Part shown: one piece after another, positions 1-12,600 of the stretch
Position numbering within the stretch: position 1 is the first letter of the stretch
Layout of the letters: the number at the start of each line of letters is the position of its first letter
From: Schistosoma haematobium
Taxonomy: Eukaryota; Platyhelminthes; Trematoda; Strigeidida; Schistosomatidae
Direction of reading: 5' to 3'
DNA: 64,000 bases
Assembly (NCBI RefSeq): GCF_000699445.3
Contig: NC_067196.1
Coordinates: forward strand, 60,145,364 to 60,209,363
The notes under the pieces: model-generated
Told to the model about the DNA's origin: nothing
What the model saw: only the letters and a program-made list of their open reading frames with translations
Database searches by the model: none
Made by a program: the position numbers and the translations under genes

Positions 1-426
1 TTCAATTGGGGATTTAGAATCTACATGAATACAATACAAATTATGTGGTCTGTATATCAGTCGAAGTAGACGTGATACTTGTTTAATGTTTTGATGAACA
101 GATAAACTGAATGCTAAAGGAAATAGTTTTTCTTCAATTGAGGATTGAATGACATGACCATGGAACAATTTAAACTCTTCACATTTATGAGGATTTGATA
201 AATACATAGAGCTTTGGTCCCGATTTGACTGAATACTTTCAAAAACTCCATTATTGGGATTCACACCTTTGGTTGTGAGCAAATATTCACAAATTTTTTT
301 AACTTCACTGTATTTTTCTGTCTGAAACTGATTTAAATCATTGCTGACTCCAATAAACGAATACAGTAGACAAAACAGCATGAGGACTGACAAAATTAGC
401 AAACAATTCAATATTAACCTTTTCAT
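1..426 (-). CDS. Core-2-type beta-1,6-GlcNAc transferase (GT14), N-terminal part, runs off window
   Basis: A reading frame on the minus strand starts with ATG at 426 and stays open for 142 codons to the window edge. Residues 2 to about 26 (KRLILNCLLILSVLMLFCLL and onward) form a short basic start followed by one hydrophobic segment, the layout of a type II Golgi glycosyltransferase. After a stem region comes CEEFKLFHG, then KLFPLAFSLSVHQ, RLLRLIYRPHNLYCIHVD and SKSP. This matches the start of the GT14 catalytic domain in core-2 N-acetylglucosaminyltransferases (pattern FPxAYSxxVHK...LLRxIYxPxNxYCIHVDxKSP). Such enzymes add beta-1,6-GlcNAc branches to O-glycans in the Golgi lumen. Assignment to the family is strong; acceptor specificity cannot be told. 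The rest of the catalytic domain lies outside the window, so activity and exon structure are unknown. Confidence 0.85.
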   Translation of the reverse strand, partial: MKRLILNCLLILSVLMLFCLLYSFIGVSNDLNQFQTEKYSEVKKICEYLLTTKGVNPNNGVFESIQSNRDQSSMYLSNPHKCEEFKLFHGHVIQSSIEEKLFPLAFSLSVHQNIKQVSRLLRLIYRPHNLYCIHVDSKSPIE

Positions 427-2392
427 TTGAATATAATGATGAGATCGTATTGTGAACGTTTTTATTTCATGTGTAAACATCATTTATCCAGTTATTGAAT
501 ATACACATTCAACTATCTGACTTTATCTGAAAGAGAAACCAGAATATGAGGATGACTCAAATTGAATGTTATTTAAATACGAGAAGAAAATATCCATAAA
601 TACTTCTGAAACCAATTATTAGACAATTGACAGGTATACCATAAACAAGTGGTATGATTACATACAAATTTTGAGTTTAAAAGAGAACACTCACAGACAG
701 ATTCATCTAAATGTTTGACCTCAATAAATCGTAGTATAATTGTGCTTATTTGACATTTACGGATTCACAATAATCTGTGCATGACTTAAAAATGTTACTC
801 ACTACACCTACTGACATATGTATATATAATTTAATTGGATGAATAAAGTACTGTTTAAAAGTGCTATCGTAGTGGACGGAAACTCAAATACGGCAAACCA
901 GTTTATTATTTTATACAAAAGCACACAATGCCTTTGTAGAATATGAAGTACATACATTAAATACATCATTTGTACTCCATCATCCTCTCAATTCTGTTGT
1001 TATTCCGATAGCACTCTTCTTTCCATCCTCTTCTCTCTATTTCAGTCTTCTTCCGGTTAACATTTTAACTCCAATTCCTACTAAACACTACTTATATCTG
1101 TCCGCATAAGTAGCGTACAACACACTATATATATTCTCTAATTCATAGATTATTTATTAGTACACAATGTTAATACAATCCAAACGGAAACTGTTGGATT
1201 AGGCTTGTTAGTTATGCTTTTGGAAAGTGTGTATATTCATATATTTTAGTTTCCAGCAAATTTTAGAATAACATATCAGTTTAAATCCTAGACTTATTAA
1301 ATTACGAACTTTCTTAGTGTATATGGTACATTTTCCCATTTATAAATAACAATTAACTAATTAACGACATATCTCTTACTATTTTGATAAACATGTTTCA
1401 GATGTTATGATTTGTAATGTTTTTCACACTGTTTTTCCATTATTTTCTTATAAGAATTGTGGAGGTCAGTATTCGTCCTGATAACCGCCCGACGGTGTAT
1501 AAATCAGAGGACGAATATGAAGCATTCATTACGTTTATTGTTACACCACACACAGATCACCAAAACCACAGGCACACGAATCAAGAATGATATGCGAGTG
1601 CCGAAGAGCAAACGAACTAGTGAGCGAGTGAGTCAATGAACATTATTAAAATGTACACATATGTACATATAAAAAATGAATAAGTCATCGGATCAATTAA
1701 GCGACTAACACTAAAGCTAGTAGAATGAATATGTGCTTAGTCGGTAAGCGATGATCAAGCATACGTGTTCATACAAGCGCAACAATAATAAAAGTACAAT
1801 GGTATAGATAAGTTTTTGTTGTTGTTTTTGTACGTGTGACTCTGTTAAATAAGTTAATGAAAATGCGTAACCAAATTAAATGTAAACAAACTCAAATGTG
1901 TGTAATCTGCTATAGTATACATTATTTGTAAATGGTCATCTTAAATAACAATCTATTACTGGTGTTAGCTTCTGTTGTTTGAAATAAAGGTTAAAGAAAA
2001 TAATGAATTTCACAGATTCTTATAAATTTATAACTCAGATAATTAAAGTAAACAATTTGTTATTGTCAGTTGATAAACAGTGAATAAAGAATATTGATTA
2101 TTTTCAGTTTATTTCTTTGATATATAAACTGTTCTACGCGATTCCTCCATTCGATGAAATGATTATTGTATGATAAATACTAATGAATAACAATCTCTTT
2201 ACTGAATTAAATCTTTTGAACATGATAGTCGAATAGCATAGATCTTTTATGTTAATTTAGATATTAGACACAGGAACATTCTAGACTGTATTGGAATATT
2301 TTTCAGATACATCTATTATTTTCAAATTATAAAATGTAAGGTGGTTATGGTACATTTGTCAATAGTGTGTTTTATATTTTATTTGTAATTCA
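427..2392. other. Intergenic, upstream side of the GT14 gene
   Basis: No convincing coding exon was seen. Apart from one dispersed repeat (840-1125), the stretch is AT-rich. A slightly GC-richer patch at 1440-1830 contains a 60-codon open frame that looks fortuitous. The promoter and 5' UTR of the minus-strand glycosyltransferase should lie just right of 426, but no clear core promoter motif stands out. Confidence 0.5.
840..1125 (+). repeat. Dispersed repeat family R-C, copy 1
   Basis: This block aligns by eye with 47880-48140 (+) and with the reverse complement of 52890-53155. Shared landmarks include TTAAATACATCATTT-like and CTGTTGTTATT words and a segment resembling ATATCTGTCCGCATAAGTAG near the end. 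It contains no meaningful reading frame. The family is unclassified here. Confidence 0.55.
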
Positions 2393-2536
2393 GAATAATC
2401 AGGAAGGGGGTTTTGTGGAGATTTTAGTAATTTAATAGTTGAACTCATGAGTCAATTAAAGCTAGACCACCACCATGGAAAACCTGGAAGTACTGGACGG
2501 CCGTCTCGTCGTAGTATGGGACTCCTCAACATCACA
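2393..2536 (-). repeat. tRNA/hammerhead SINE copy 1, 5'-truncated
   Basis: Read on the minus strand, this copy starts inside the ribozyme motif and runs through the family tail (GTCTAGCTTTAATTGACTC, then AATCTCCACAAAACCC). The hammerhead part is degraded: CTGAGGA has become TTGAGGA, and the GAAA of the core has become GAGA. The tRNA-like head is missing. It abuts the truncated 3' side of the LINE copy that begins near 2614. Confidence 0.75.
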
Positions 2537-2613
2537 CTAGAGTTTGATCACTAAAATACTGTCATCATTCTCAGTAATGTTCGTTTTAAATTTTATTACC
2601 CATCTTATTTGCA

Positions 2614-5124
2614 ACTCCAGAGTTCTGGAATTGCACGAGTAGCTGCCCTCTTTACTTTTTCTAGGATATCCGAGTCACCTTTTAAACAGGGGCTTGCGGC
2701 CTGAACGCATTTCTCAAGCTTAGTTCTCACTAAGGATGTGTATACTGTGGTGAATATGGCAGTATCTAACCTAGTGAATGTCTGTTTTAGAGCCCAGAGG
2801 GTTCGAAACCCCTTAGCTGCGACCTCTTGGCAATGGGCCGTCGTCTTAAGATCATGACTCACTGTCACCCCTAGATCTTTATGAGACCGGACTACGGGTA
2901 GTGGCACTTCCCCTATGTTGTACCTATTAATCTTTGAATCCCCAAAGTGCATGTAGACACACTTTGCCGCGTTGATAGGCATCAACCGCTCTTTAGACCA
3001 GTTTATCACATTATTTAAGTCTGCCTGAAGAGCACATGCGTCTTTGTCTCCAGTTATTTCTCGCCAGATTTTTACATCGTCAGCGTATAATAACATTGGA
3101 GACTGCACTATACTAAGAAGATCATTAACATACATTATAAAAAGTAAAGGACCTAGGACGGAACCTTGAGGTACCCCACTAAGTACTGGTCTCCAGATGG
3201 AGCACTTGGAATTTATTCTTACTTTCTGCCTACGACCTACTAGGAAATCCTTAATCCATTTTGAAAGAGGTCCGGCAATACCTAGGTTTTCCAACTTCAC
3301 TAGCAGTCTATTAGTTGGTACCTCGTCAAAAGCCTTACTGAAATCTATGTTGACAACATCCACTGAGTTTCTGTTGTCTAGCGCATTTATCCAGAACTCC
3401 CTTGCTATAAGGAGATTTGTTGTACAAGATAGACCATTTCTAAAACCATGTTGTTCCATGTCTAGCAATTTATTGTTTTCCATAAATACCACTATGGTCC
3501 GTTTGGTTACTCTTTTCAGTATTTTAATTACCACACTGGTCAGGCTTACGGGTCTGTAATTCGATGGAACTTGTCGTGGACCTGTTTTATGTATGGGAGT
3601 GACGATTGCGTCCTTCCAGTCCATAGGTAACACACCTTGATCAAGTGACATATTGAATATCACAGTCAGTGGGGCCGCGATATTTTGGGCAATATGTCTC
3701 AAGATTTTGGGGTGTAGTTCATCTGGTCCTGTTGACTTCTCCATGTTTAGGGTGCTAAGAGCCTTAAGCACATCGTTTTGGTCGAAGTCCACGGTGAGCA
3801 GCTGGTTTGTTGACTGTTTATTTTGGTCTTATTCTTTCTCTAGAGGAGGTTCCTGAGTGAAAACTGCCCCAAAATAGTCAGCCATAGCCTCTGCTTTTTC
3901 CTGGACTTCCTCTATCATTTCAGATTCACTTCCTTCTTTTATTAGATTGGGAATCCAATGATGCATCCTTGTTCTGTAGTTTATGTACGAGAATATTCTC
4001 TAAGGCTGCTTGCGTGCAGATTGTGCCAGCTGCATTTCATATTTTCTTTGAGCTTCCCGAATTTTCGCTATACACTTGTTTCTCATCGATCTGTAGCGTT
4101 CCATCGTACCTGCTGTGCCAAGGCGGACGGCATCATCCCAACATTTCTTCTTTTGTCTTAGTAAACGTCGAATATCCCAGTCTATCCAGGGATGTCCATG
4201 CTTCTTTTTCTTTGGGGCAGTCCAGGGTATGTATGGTTGAGTTACCCGATTGTATAACTGCCTGAATAGAGCCCATGTCCCTTGTACTGATGCCTTTGAG
4301 TCAATTTCCCAGTTTTCAGCCGATGCTGCGGAGTTAATTGCCTGCATATCTGCCTTCCATATGTTGGGACGGGCCGGTGCAACTGTTTGACAGGCAATCT
4401 CAGACATGAATTTAAATAAGATGACTGCATGGTTACTTCTCCCTAAGGGTGGGAGGAAAGTCATTTGACCAACGTCATCACCATGTGTGAAGACTACATC
4501 TAAAAGAGAAGAGTTTCTTAAGTCATATATTGTAGGATTTTTAATGTGTTGGAATAAAGCTAATCCAACCGAGGTGTCTAACAATTTGCAATCGAACGAT
4601 GTTATCGATGACCCTACTTCCAAGTTAACCCAGTTTATGTGTGGTGCATTAAAGTCGCCTACTATAAGGCTTTTACCTTTGCTACACCAGGACTTAAGTT
4701 TACTTAAGAGAAAATCATCTGCTACACATTCTGGACTGCGATATACCACAACTAATTCAATATCTTGCCTTCGATATTTCAGCTTACATCGCACCAGTTC
4801 ACATGTCCCTGAAACATGTGCTACCGTCTCAGCTAATCTTATGGTTAGGGTACTTTTCGTGTAAAGAATAACCCCGCCTCTTCTACGATTCGATCTTTCG
4901 GCCCTACTGGTTTAGAAACCAGTCAACTGGATTTCACTATCTAATACTTCTGACGTTAACCAAGTTTCCGAGACAGCAATAACGTCCGGTTTTTCTTTAT
5001 CCACCACTGACTTGAGCTCCGCCATTTCATTTAGTAGGCTGCGAGCATTTGTGTAGTATACCTTTAAGTCTGTGTATAACTTTACCTTACCACCCAGAGT
5101 GGCTTGAGGATCGTTCTGCTCCAA
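2614..5124 (-). pseudogene. ORF2 (endonuclease and reverse transcriptase) of LINE copy A
   Basis: Endonuclease pieces include YYTNARSLLNEMAEL and VIAVSETWLTSE, then LIVGDFNAPHINW and GRSNHAVILFKF. The reverse transcriptase shows NYRPVSLTSV, QHGFRNGLSCTTNLL, VVNIDFSKAFDEV, GVPQGSVLGPLLF and the catalytic YADD at 3076-3087. Three in-frame stops break the frame: TAA after residue 70 (4912-4914), TAG at 4000-4002 and TAA at 3829-3831. All three are also present in copy B. The C-terminal domain is missing because the element is cut at 2614, ending in unrelated residues. It cannot encode a functional protein. Confidence 0.85.
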
Positions 5125-5128
5125 ACGT

Positions 5129-5766
5129 TTAACATTTGAAAACCCTTAAGAACGAGGTTTCTTCCCCGTTTTCGCGACGCTCATTTATTTCCGCTTCTGC
5201 AGGTCGTCTCTTAATACGATCAACTAGGCTGAGATCCTCCCGCACGTATATTGCGGATCCAATCAGTTTACGTGAATTACCTAGAATCAGGTCCCTTTCT
5301 TCAACCGTGGCAAATGTAACCTTCAAGAGGCGGTTTTCTGACGACTTTCAGAATCCACCTTTTGTCCTATTCTATAAAGCTTACATATACTAACTCCTGA
5401 AACTGTATCTGGGAGTCCATTTCTCACCACTCAGGACAGCCACACAGGGACTATTTGGGGTGGTGACAGTTTTATACGGGTCTTCGATTTCGACTACAGT
5501 TGTATGATTGCCGATGTCAGTATCAAGCGGCACCTCACCCCTCGGTAACATTAACGGGGATTTCACCTGCCCGTCAATCACTGTCGGGTGTTTAGCGGTT
5601 CCGGTAGCAGCAATTACTACACTGACAAACTCTTCACATCCAATGCTCGTGTTATCAGCGCTGCCGCCATCGTATGGTACCACTTTTTACAATCATCGCA
5701 CTGCACTCCTTCCTCAACGGGAAACAAGCAGTTTGGTTGTCCATATTTGTGAGTCTTACCAACCAT
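5129..5766 (-). pseudogene. ORF1 (PHD-finger protein) of LINE copy A
   Basis: From an ATG at 5766 the frame reads MVGKTHKYGQPNC, then GVQCDDCKKWYHT, a PHD-type zinc-finger pattern comparable to GMQCDNCKGWFHETC in the element at 16168-20976. The frame then breaks. A middle part is open at 5683-5390 and a C-terminal part at 5326-5129 (VTFATVEERDLILGNSRKL, REDLSLVDRIKRR). The last part resembles the C-terminal region of LINE ORF1 nucleic-acid chaperones. Copy A has four A's where copy B has five in a run near 5330, giving a one-base frameshift relative to copy B. Domain naming is by motif only. Confidence 0.65.
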
Positions 5767-5890
5767 TGTAATTTAATAAAAAAGGTTAAAAACACAAAAG
5801 GATCACACTGTAAACACGAGTGTCAGTCCGGGAGTAAAAAAAGTACCACAAGACAAATTTTAGCAAAAGATTTCAGACCTCAACCTAAGT

Positions 5891-6579
5891 AGTTTTAATT
5901 AAAGTAGACCAAGAATGCCTTATGGTGCAACAAGTACCCAAAGTAAGGATAATCACAACAAGTACAAAAATAATTGACTAGAGCCAAAGGATCACCGTTT
6001 CTCTTCAGTATTCTGTTTTAAGTGACAAGAATAGTTAGTGAGTTGGTCATTGTAGGTATCTCTTTGAAGAACCAGTATCACGGATATTTTGAAGGTTGTG
6101 TAGCGGTAAAAAAATCCCTAACATCAATAGCTCTGTAAGTCTTCGACATTTGATGCTGACCACATTGGGGTTAGTGGACTCACCTAGCTGTAGGCTCTCG
6201 GTCATGCATCCACGCCAGATTACGAGTGAGTACGCCATGCTTCACTTCCCCTACAACCACTATCCAGCATAGACTAGTCACTTCTCGATATGTCAATATT
6301 CTATGAAATATATGTTCGAGCCTCCTCGCTAGTGACTTCCGATTTCACTGGTTTGGCACGTTTCGATTATGAAAGATGTTACTGGTCAAGGTATTATCAA
6401 ACTCCAAATACTTGTAGCATCTTTAGTGATGAGCCTAACGTGATCTGGTATACCTATTCATAAACTATGAGTCTGTTCCTCTTTGGAACTTTATATATCA
6501 ATATGTTACTTTAATCTCTATATATTGTGATACATACTTTAAATGTATCATAACCGAACAGACTCCCGAATTATTTAAG
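5891..6579. other. Spacer between LINE copy A and the gypsy remnant; possible LTR/leader
   Basis: This segment precedes the gag start and is GC-richer than the surrounding intergenic DNA, so it may hold a degraded 5' LTR and leader. No matching 3' LTR, TG...CA boundaries or clear primer-binding site could be identified. The 63-codon minus-strand frame within it looks fortuitous. Confidence 0.3.
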
Positions 6580-7197
6580 ATGAAGACTCTTACACCACCC
6601 TCATTTAAGCTAATACCATTCTGGCCCGACAATACTGAAGCCTGGTTCTGCCACTCAGAAGCTGACTACCACAAGCACGGCTTGACCGATCCACGTGCAC
6701 AACTCGCAGTAGTGAAGGCACTACCGATCGACTTTAACAGGCACGTCACACCTAGTATGTCCACTAGTGATGTTTCGGAACCTTATGAAACTCTCAAAAG
6801 GTCTACTCCTAAGAGCAGAGATCTGACCGACCGACAAAGTTTAGACCAACTCTTCCACAACATCGATCTACAATATGACTCAGCAACAGACATGTTGTTG
6901 CGAATGAGAGAGGTCATTAGTCGACAGATCCTCGACGATGGCCTGTTTAGACAAATTTTCTTGTCTATGCTCCCGCAGAAGGGGCAGGCGGTGCTGGTCT
7001 CATTTCAAAACAACGCTGTAAACGAGCTGGCTGCATCTGCCGACCGGATTCTGAGGATCACCAGGATTTCTAACGCCGGGGTCTGTTTAGTCAAAGAAAA
7101 ACCTCAAACAACACGAGATGACATTACGGAATTTCGTCATACTCTGACACATTACCTTAGGATTCGTCATGACCGTCGACGATCTCAAACTCCTTGA
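6580..7197 (+). pseudogene. Ty3/gypsy gag remnant
   Basis: The frame opens MKTLTPPSFKLIPFWPDNTE and continues with AWFCHSEADYHKHGLTDPR, PYETLKRS and LFRQIFLSMLPQKGQAVLVS. This is the layout of the gag matrix/capsid region in CsRn1/Boudicca-like gypsy elements of trematodes (PPFWPxxPxxWFxxxExxF...LDDxFLRELFLxRLP). The frame ends at 7197 before any zinc knuckle, and the downstream frame is shifted. It is a relic, not an active gene. Confidence 0.75.
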
Positions 7198-7295
7198 AGG
7201 AGTACTTCACGAAAACGATCTGTCTCTAGATCACGAGAGACAGATAACCCTGATTGACGCTAGTAACATAATCAGTATGGAAATTCTTCTCGAAA

Positions 7296-7694
7296 TTGCA
7301 GAAACCCCCACAGCTTTGCGAGCTCCAAACCAACCGACATGAAAAGTGTTTCGAGAAACCTCCCAGCCTGCGCGCGTTAACGGCAACCTTAGCTGGCAAG
7401 CATGGCCGCCTGTTTTACATCACTGATATGACTGCGGAAGTTCTCTACCTCGGCAACACCGGCGCAGAGGTTGGCGTTTTTTCGGCGAATTCTAACAACC
7501 AACTGCTTGAAGCAGTTTTCAAATTACAGGTGGCAAGTGGGAAACCAGTTGCCATATATGGTAAGCGATATGTTTATCTTAGCGTGGATTTACGCAAACC
7601 CATCCACTGGATTTTCCTTGTTGCAGATGTTTCTGTGTCAATCATTGGTATAAACCTGCTACATCATAATGTACTCATAGACATGGGCAAATAG
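7296..7694 (+). pseudogene. Ty3/gypsy aspartic protease remnant
   Basis: Residues RLFYITDMTAEVLYLGNTGA, then EVGVFSAN, and later YLSVDLRKPIHWIFLVADV and IGINLLHHN follow a gypsy protease domain. The expected catalytic triad DTGA reads NTGA, so the active-site aspartate is lost. It follows gag after a gap of about 100 bp and precedes the reverse transcriptase, the normal gag-pro-pol order. Confidence 0.75.
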
Positions 7695-7730
7695 GGGTTA
7701 GTAGACGGCAATACTAATTTATCTTTTTGT

Positions 7731-9120
7731 GTGACTTTTTCCAGTTGTAAGTTATCTCCACTCACAACAAAACACACGATCGATCCATACTACCAACAAA
7801 TACTGACTAAGCACCCTGAGATATACCAAGCACAATCAGAATTGCCATGTGTAACCAACAATGTTGTGCATCACATAACGACTACAGGACCACCAGTATT
7901 CTTGAAAGCGTACCAACTAGCTCCAGAAAAGCCGAGGTCGGCCATAAACGAATTCGGCCATACGATAGACTTAGGAATCATTTCGCCATCAAACAGCCCT
8001 TGAGCATCTCCCTTGTACATGGTCCCTAAAAAGGGCAGTAACAATTGGCGTCTAACTGGCGACTATCGGCGACCGAACGAGAAAACCATTCCTGATCGTT
8101 ACCCATTGTCTCACGTTTACGATTTGACAGCTACCCTGAAAAGTACAACTGTTTCTTCGAAAATAAACTTGGTTAATGCATATAATCAAATTCCCATGGC
8201 TGTTGACAACAATCCTTAAACCGCTGTCGTCACACATTTTGGTCTCTACGAATTTTCGCACATGCCTTTCGGCCTAAGAAATGTTGCACAAACTTTCCAG
8301 AGATCCATCGATGACGTTTTTCGAGGTCTTAACTTCGTACATGAGTATGTTGACGAATGCTTGGTTGCAAGTTCAGACAGAGAATCTCACCTCCAGCATC
8401 TGGACCTTGTCTTAGGACGACTACAAAAGCACGGCATTACCGTAAACATTCAGAAATGTCAAATCGGCACCGAAGCTCTAGATATTCTCGGACATATTGT
8501 TGATGCTCGAGGCATCCGACCTCTAAAAAGCAAAGCGTTGGCCCTTCTGGATTACCTAGAACCGAGCACAGTCAAGCAACTATGTAAGTTTAACGACCTA
8601 GTAAGTTTCTATAAACGGTTTATATCAAATTCGCGTCTCTTATGAGACCCTTAACCGACCAACTTCGTGGAAATGCGAAATCCATCGATTTAAACGACAT
8701 CGCGAGAAGTATCCTCCACAGTTAAGGAGCTTATCGCCGAGGCGACATTGCTCGTACACCAGGACATCAAAGCACCCATTGGTGTCGCAGTAGATGCATC
8801 CAACTCGACAATCGAAAGAGTCTTACAACAATGGATTAGCCACACCTGGCGACTTCTGACATTATTCTCCAGGTGGTCGCTAGACACCGAATTGAGGCAT
8901 AGAACTTTCGGCAAACAACGTCTAGTCATGTGTTGTGCTATACGGCACTTTCACTCTTCTCACCGATCATGAACTTCTCACCTTCTATTCGAGCTCGTCG
9001 TCAGGCAAGTACTTCCCTCGAGAGTGTCGACAACTGGATTACGTCTCGCAGTTTACTTCAGATAAACAACACATTTCTGGAGAGAACAGTAAAGTTGCAG
9101 ACGTCTTGCCTCATGTAAAC
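7731..9120 (+). pseudogene. Ty3/gypsy reverse transcriptase and RNase H remnant
   Basis: Reverse-transcriptase blocks appear in order: VHHITTTGPPVFLKAYQLAP, NNWRLTGDYRRPNEKTIPDR, YPLSHVYDLTA, FSHMPFGLRNVAQTFQR, then EYVDECLVASSD where YVDD is expected, and ILGHIVDARGIRPL. An in-frame stop lies at 8217-8219. The motif A aspartate also appears replaced (KINLVNAY for KIDLVxAY). RNase H follows, with VAVDASNSTIERVLQQW and FSRWSLDTE, then after a frame change LLTDHELLTFY and DYVSQFTSDKQHISGENSKV, typical of gypsy pol. Several frame changes and two catalytic substitutions mark it as dead. Confidence 0.8.
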
Positions 9121-9675
9121 TTCTTGAACAGTTTCCAAGTTATCGACTTTCGTAAAATCATTCAGCATTCCAAAAAAGACAGAGGTCTTCAGAATGATGT
9201 ATTATCAATAATTATGATATATATGATCAAATATTTGCGAGCAGGTAGGTAAACTCTATTACGTGACATACATATTGCTAGGGACTATCCGATCACGTCG
9301 AAACTGTAACGTCATAACGGCCTCAATATGTTGCACGAACTAAGTTTTCTAGTTGTTCCATCAATCATCAATCTCGCAGCAGAAAGATTTTATTGGCCAT
9401 ATATATGTAAAGATGTGAGTTAGTGGGCACGATATGTATAATCCGACAGAAATTTAAGGTAACTGGGTGTAATAAATGCTTTATACGTACTTTCACAACT
9501 TTTGACGCTTGCTGATTACACAGCCATCTTGCTTTGGTAGGGTCCCTAGCAGTATCAAAGGGACACTGTAATATCTTAACTTTACGGCCGAAACAGTGGT
9601 TCTCGTCTTCGTCGAACTTTGGGTCATTGATTTCGGCTACCTTTCAACACTGGTTACAGACCATAAACCGGAAGT
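9121..9675 (+). pseudogene. Ty3/gypsy integrase remnant
   Basis: Translated fragments in shifting frames resemble a gypsy integrase: a KDFIGPYM/KDVS-WARYV-like zinc-domain end near 9385-9440, then LHSHLALVGSLAVSKGHCNI near 9520-9580 (compare HxDLVGPLPxSxGxxYxLT) and ISATFQHWLQT near 9630. The catalytic aspartate in the HxDLVG motif is replaced. Sequence identity fades at about 9675 and no 3' LTR was recognised. Confidence 0.55.
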
Positions 9676-12600
9676 GGAATCTAAATAATTAATAATACGC
9701 TTTCAGATAATAATATGTTTCATGAGGCACGCCAGTTTACAGGCAACATCAAGTTGTTACAAATAATACAGGCTCTACTCTTGTTAGGTTATATAAATAC
9801 TTTTATATGTTATAGTGCATATGGGTAAAGTAAACTGGGGACAAATTTCCACGCATTAGAATATTCATATGAGCATGGCTTTAATGTCCAATACGAGAGT
9901 TGGCGCGCTTTGTGGAAGTTCTGCTTCAATAGGCAAATGGTGGTTGAGAATGAGTGGAATTGAAGTTCAGAGCAGTCAGTCGAATACGTCAACTCAAAAG
10001 TATAAGTTTTTGCTTCTCAGGTGTGATCTAATATAAATTTCGGAGGCATAAATGATGACGCGGAACAAAATCGTATGTTCCACAAATGTTTTCGGTGGTA
10101 TACCATGAGGGTGCTGAAAAAGAAAGAAAAATGGAAAGGGCGAGAGGTAGAACAGACAGTGTTCATGACAAGTAAAGTTCAGCCATTCGTAATGGAACAA
10201 TTAGGGTGTGATTAATTAGACTTATTCTCTTTCATTAGGTCAGTTTCTAAGTAAGTATGTTTCATCAAGTTAAAGAAAACAAGCTATGGTGTGGCGCTGA
10301 ATGAATAAAGTAATGTACAAATGGGAAGGGGCTAAAAAGATCCAAGAATTTAAGATTATATGTATTTTCAAAATTTAGTAATAAAAACGCAGTATCCGGA
10401 TACCAACTGGCTTTTTCCGTCAAAATTGTTATGACTCGTTTTATTTTTATAACTTTTGTAGTCCTGAGTAGACTCCCATTCGGAGTAATTATCCAGTTTT
10501 GCTTGCAATAAGACTCCTCGATAGGAAGTGAAACCAATCCAGGGTCACAGACATGAGTCAAAGAGGTGTTTGGCATAAGAAACTGGGATCATTACCACTG
10601 ATCCGTGACATCTCACTTAACCATAAGGAGCCATAATTTAACAAAATGTCCTGCGCTACAGACATCGGTGGGTTGAAGTTATCCCACCACTATCATGTTT
10701 GCTGATCACTAACTCCACCCTCCTTTTGTGATTTTAGGCTCTCTTACGTTTTTGGTAAGTATGAATATTGTTTTGATTCAACCTCTACGCTGCACACCCT
10801 GTTATAATACACTGTAACTACCAGTCTCATGTTACAAGTAAATCTTACAGCTATAGCTTTTGTTTTGTGGATTAACCAACTATTAAGTATATCACACTTC
10901 TATGAAGATAACCAGTAATATAAGACATGAGATACTGGCCAGGTGATATATGGTTAAGTGACGATAAGGACAGTGAGATGACCAACGAATATGAGAGGAG
11001 TTGGGAGTTGCGAAATTTATGATTAAGACGATAAATGAGTAGGGGAAAACAATATTCGAATGCTATTGGAATATGAACTGAAGAGAACTCACGATAATTT
11101 GGGATTTCATAACCTCCCACTATATTTCTGGGACTCATACGATTTCCTATTGCAGTGGTAACGGTTCTCAACCACACGACCCTTAAGGCTGAACACATGA
11201 CAACTGGGAATATTTGGATTCAACACTTGACAATTGGAGGGGCTAAGAAATGGTGAACTCGGGGAGACTTTATTGGTACGGCATGGCTCAACCATGTAAA
11301 CGTGATCACCCAACGTAACCACCTCCTTTTCATATTGAATATATTATTCTGCTCCTAACCCAAATGTGTTCTTCAGAAGTCTCAGGTAGTAAATCTCTGA
11401 CTGTCATGTAGGACCATTCAGTGTGGACATAGATGTGACTTTCACGTAAGATCATATAACAACAATAAAAATGATAATTTGTCTGTTACATGAGGCATTC
11501 CAGTTTACAGGCGAAATCAAAGTGTTACGGAAGATACGGTCTTCACTGTGGTGTCAATGCTATTTCTGCCCATTTTTATTTTCATAGATTTTATAGGGTC
11601 ATGAGCAGGCTTCGTTTTTGGCAAATTGTCTAGTTTTTCTTGTAATAAGATTATTCGGCAGGCAAATTTACAGTTCTAAGACTATGTTTAGCACCTTGGT
11701 AGTGAAGTTAAATGGAATTTATACTGATCCGAATATCGACTCTACAAATGCTTATCATCCGTTGGCTAATAGTTCAATAAATCGATCCCACTGACGATTG
11801 GAAGACTCCCTTTCATCCGTCAACGTATGTCAACACAATAACGTTCCTCTACTTGCTTTACTGCAGTGAAAGATGACGTTGTATTAGCAGCTGCCAGACT
11901 CATTTACGGCATGACACTTTGATGCCAAAACAAACTTATGGATCTTTCATCTTTTTCATTGAATATGAATCCAAGCTCCTGCATGGACGGATTTTAAAAC
12001 GCCGAACGCTGACTTAAGTCTGCTTCCACCGGACCACAACCAACCTATGTCTTTGTTTAGCTCTCTATGTTGTTTTTCACACTTCTTCTCACAGGCCATG
12101 CGTTGATCAATTAACGCTGCATATGAAGGATGCATAGAGTTCTCCATCATGAACCTGAGTATTATACCATTAACGAGAACATGACAGAAGATAACAACAG
12201 CATCGACTGGCTGAACGCTGCTTCTTTGGAATGCAATAACTTCTCTATTGACTTTCTCACTACGCAATCAAGCGTCACAACACCCGAGGTTTTTGTGGAA
12301 CCCCTGAAATTTTAACACCCCAGGAATCAATCTTAGGTGTCTGACAGCGGATCCAAATCGACATATTCTGGCATCAATATGGGACTCTCAGAACTTCTAA
12401 ACGACTTATCTTCGTGAGACAATTTTATCTTGTTCCCTAAGTTCTACAGCTCACTGGTCACATTTCTAACTCTTAGTGTATTAAAAAAACAGAAATAATA
12501 CTTCATATACCTAAGGTAGGAGATTGCGAGACGCTTCTGGACCTAGCAACTTCTCCAAAAAACATTTTTCGGGTTTAAACTTCTGGCTAGTGACGTTACA

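Larger units (their letters stand above)
2614..5890 (-). mobile_element. CR1/Jockey-like non-LTR retrotransposon, copy A
   Basis: The minus strand carries an ORF1 with a PHD-like zinc finger, then an ORF2 with an apurinic-type endonuclease and a reverse transcriptase, the usual order for CR1/Jockey-type LINEs. Over the shared region it is practically identical to copy B at 14741-22754 (+), in opposite orientation. Translated blocks of 395, 264 and 125 codons match exactly. It ends abruptly at its 3' side near 2614, where copy B continues, so the C-terminal region, 3' UTR and tail are absent. Loss at the 3' end is atypical for a LINE, which is normally 5'-truncated. The 5' limit near 5890 is approximate. 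This copy preserves the site into which a CR1-like element has inserted in copy B. Confidence 0.85.

Noticed and set aside
3197..3559. 120-codon frame antisense to the LINE reverse transcriptase (also at 21430-21792)
   Set aside because: It is a mirror of the RT coding sequence, present identically in both copies only because the copies are identical.
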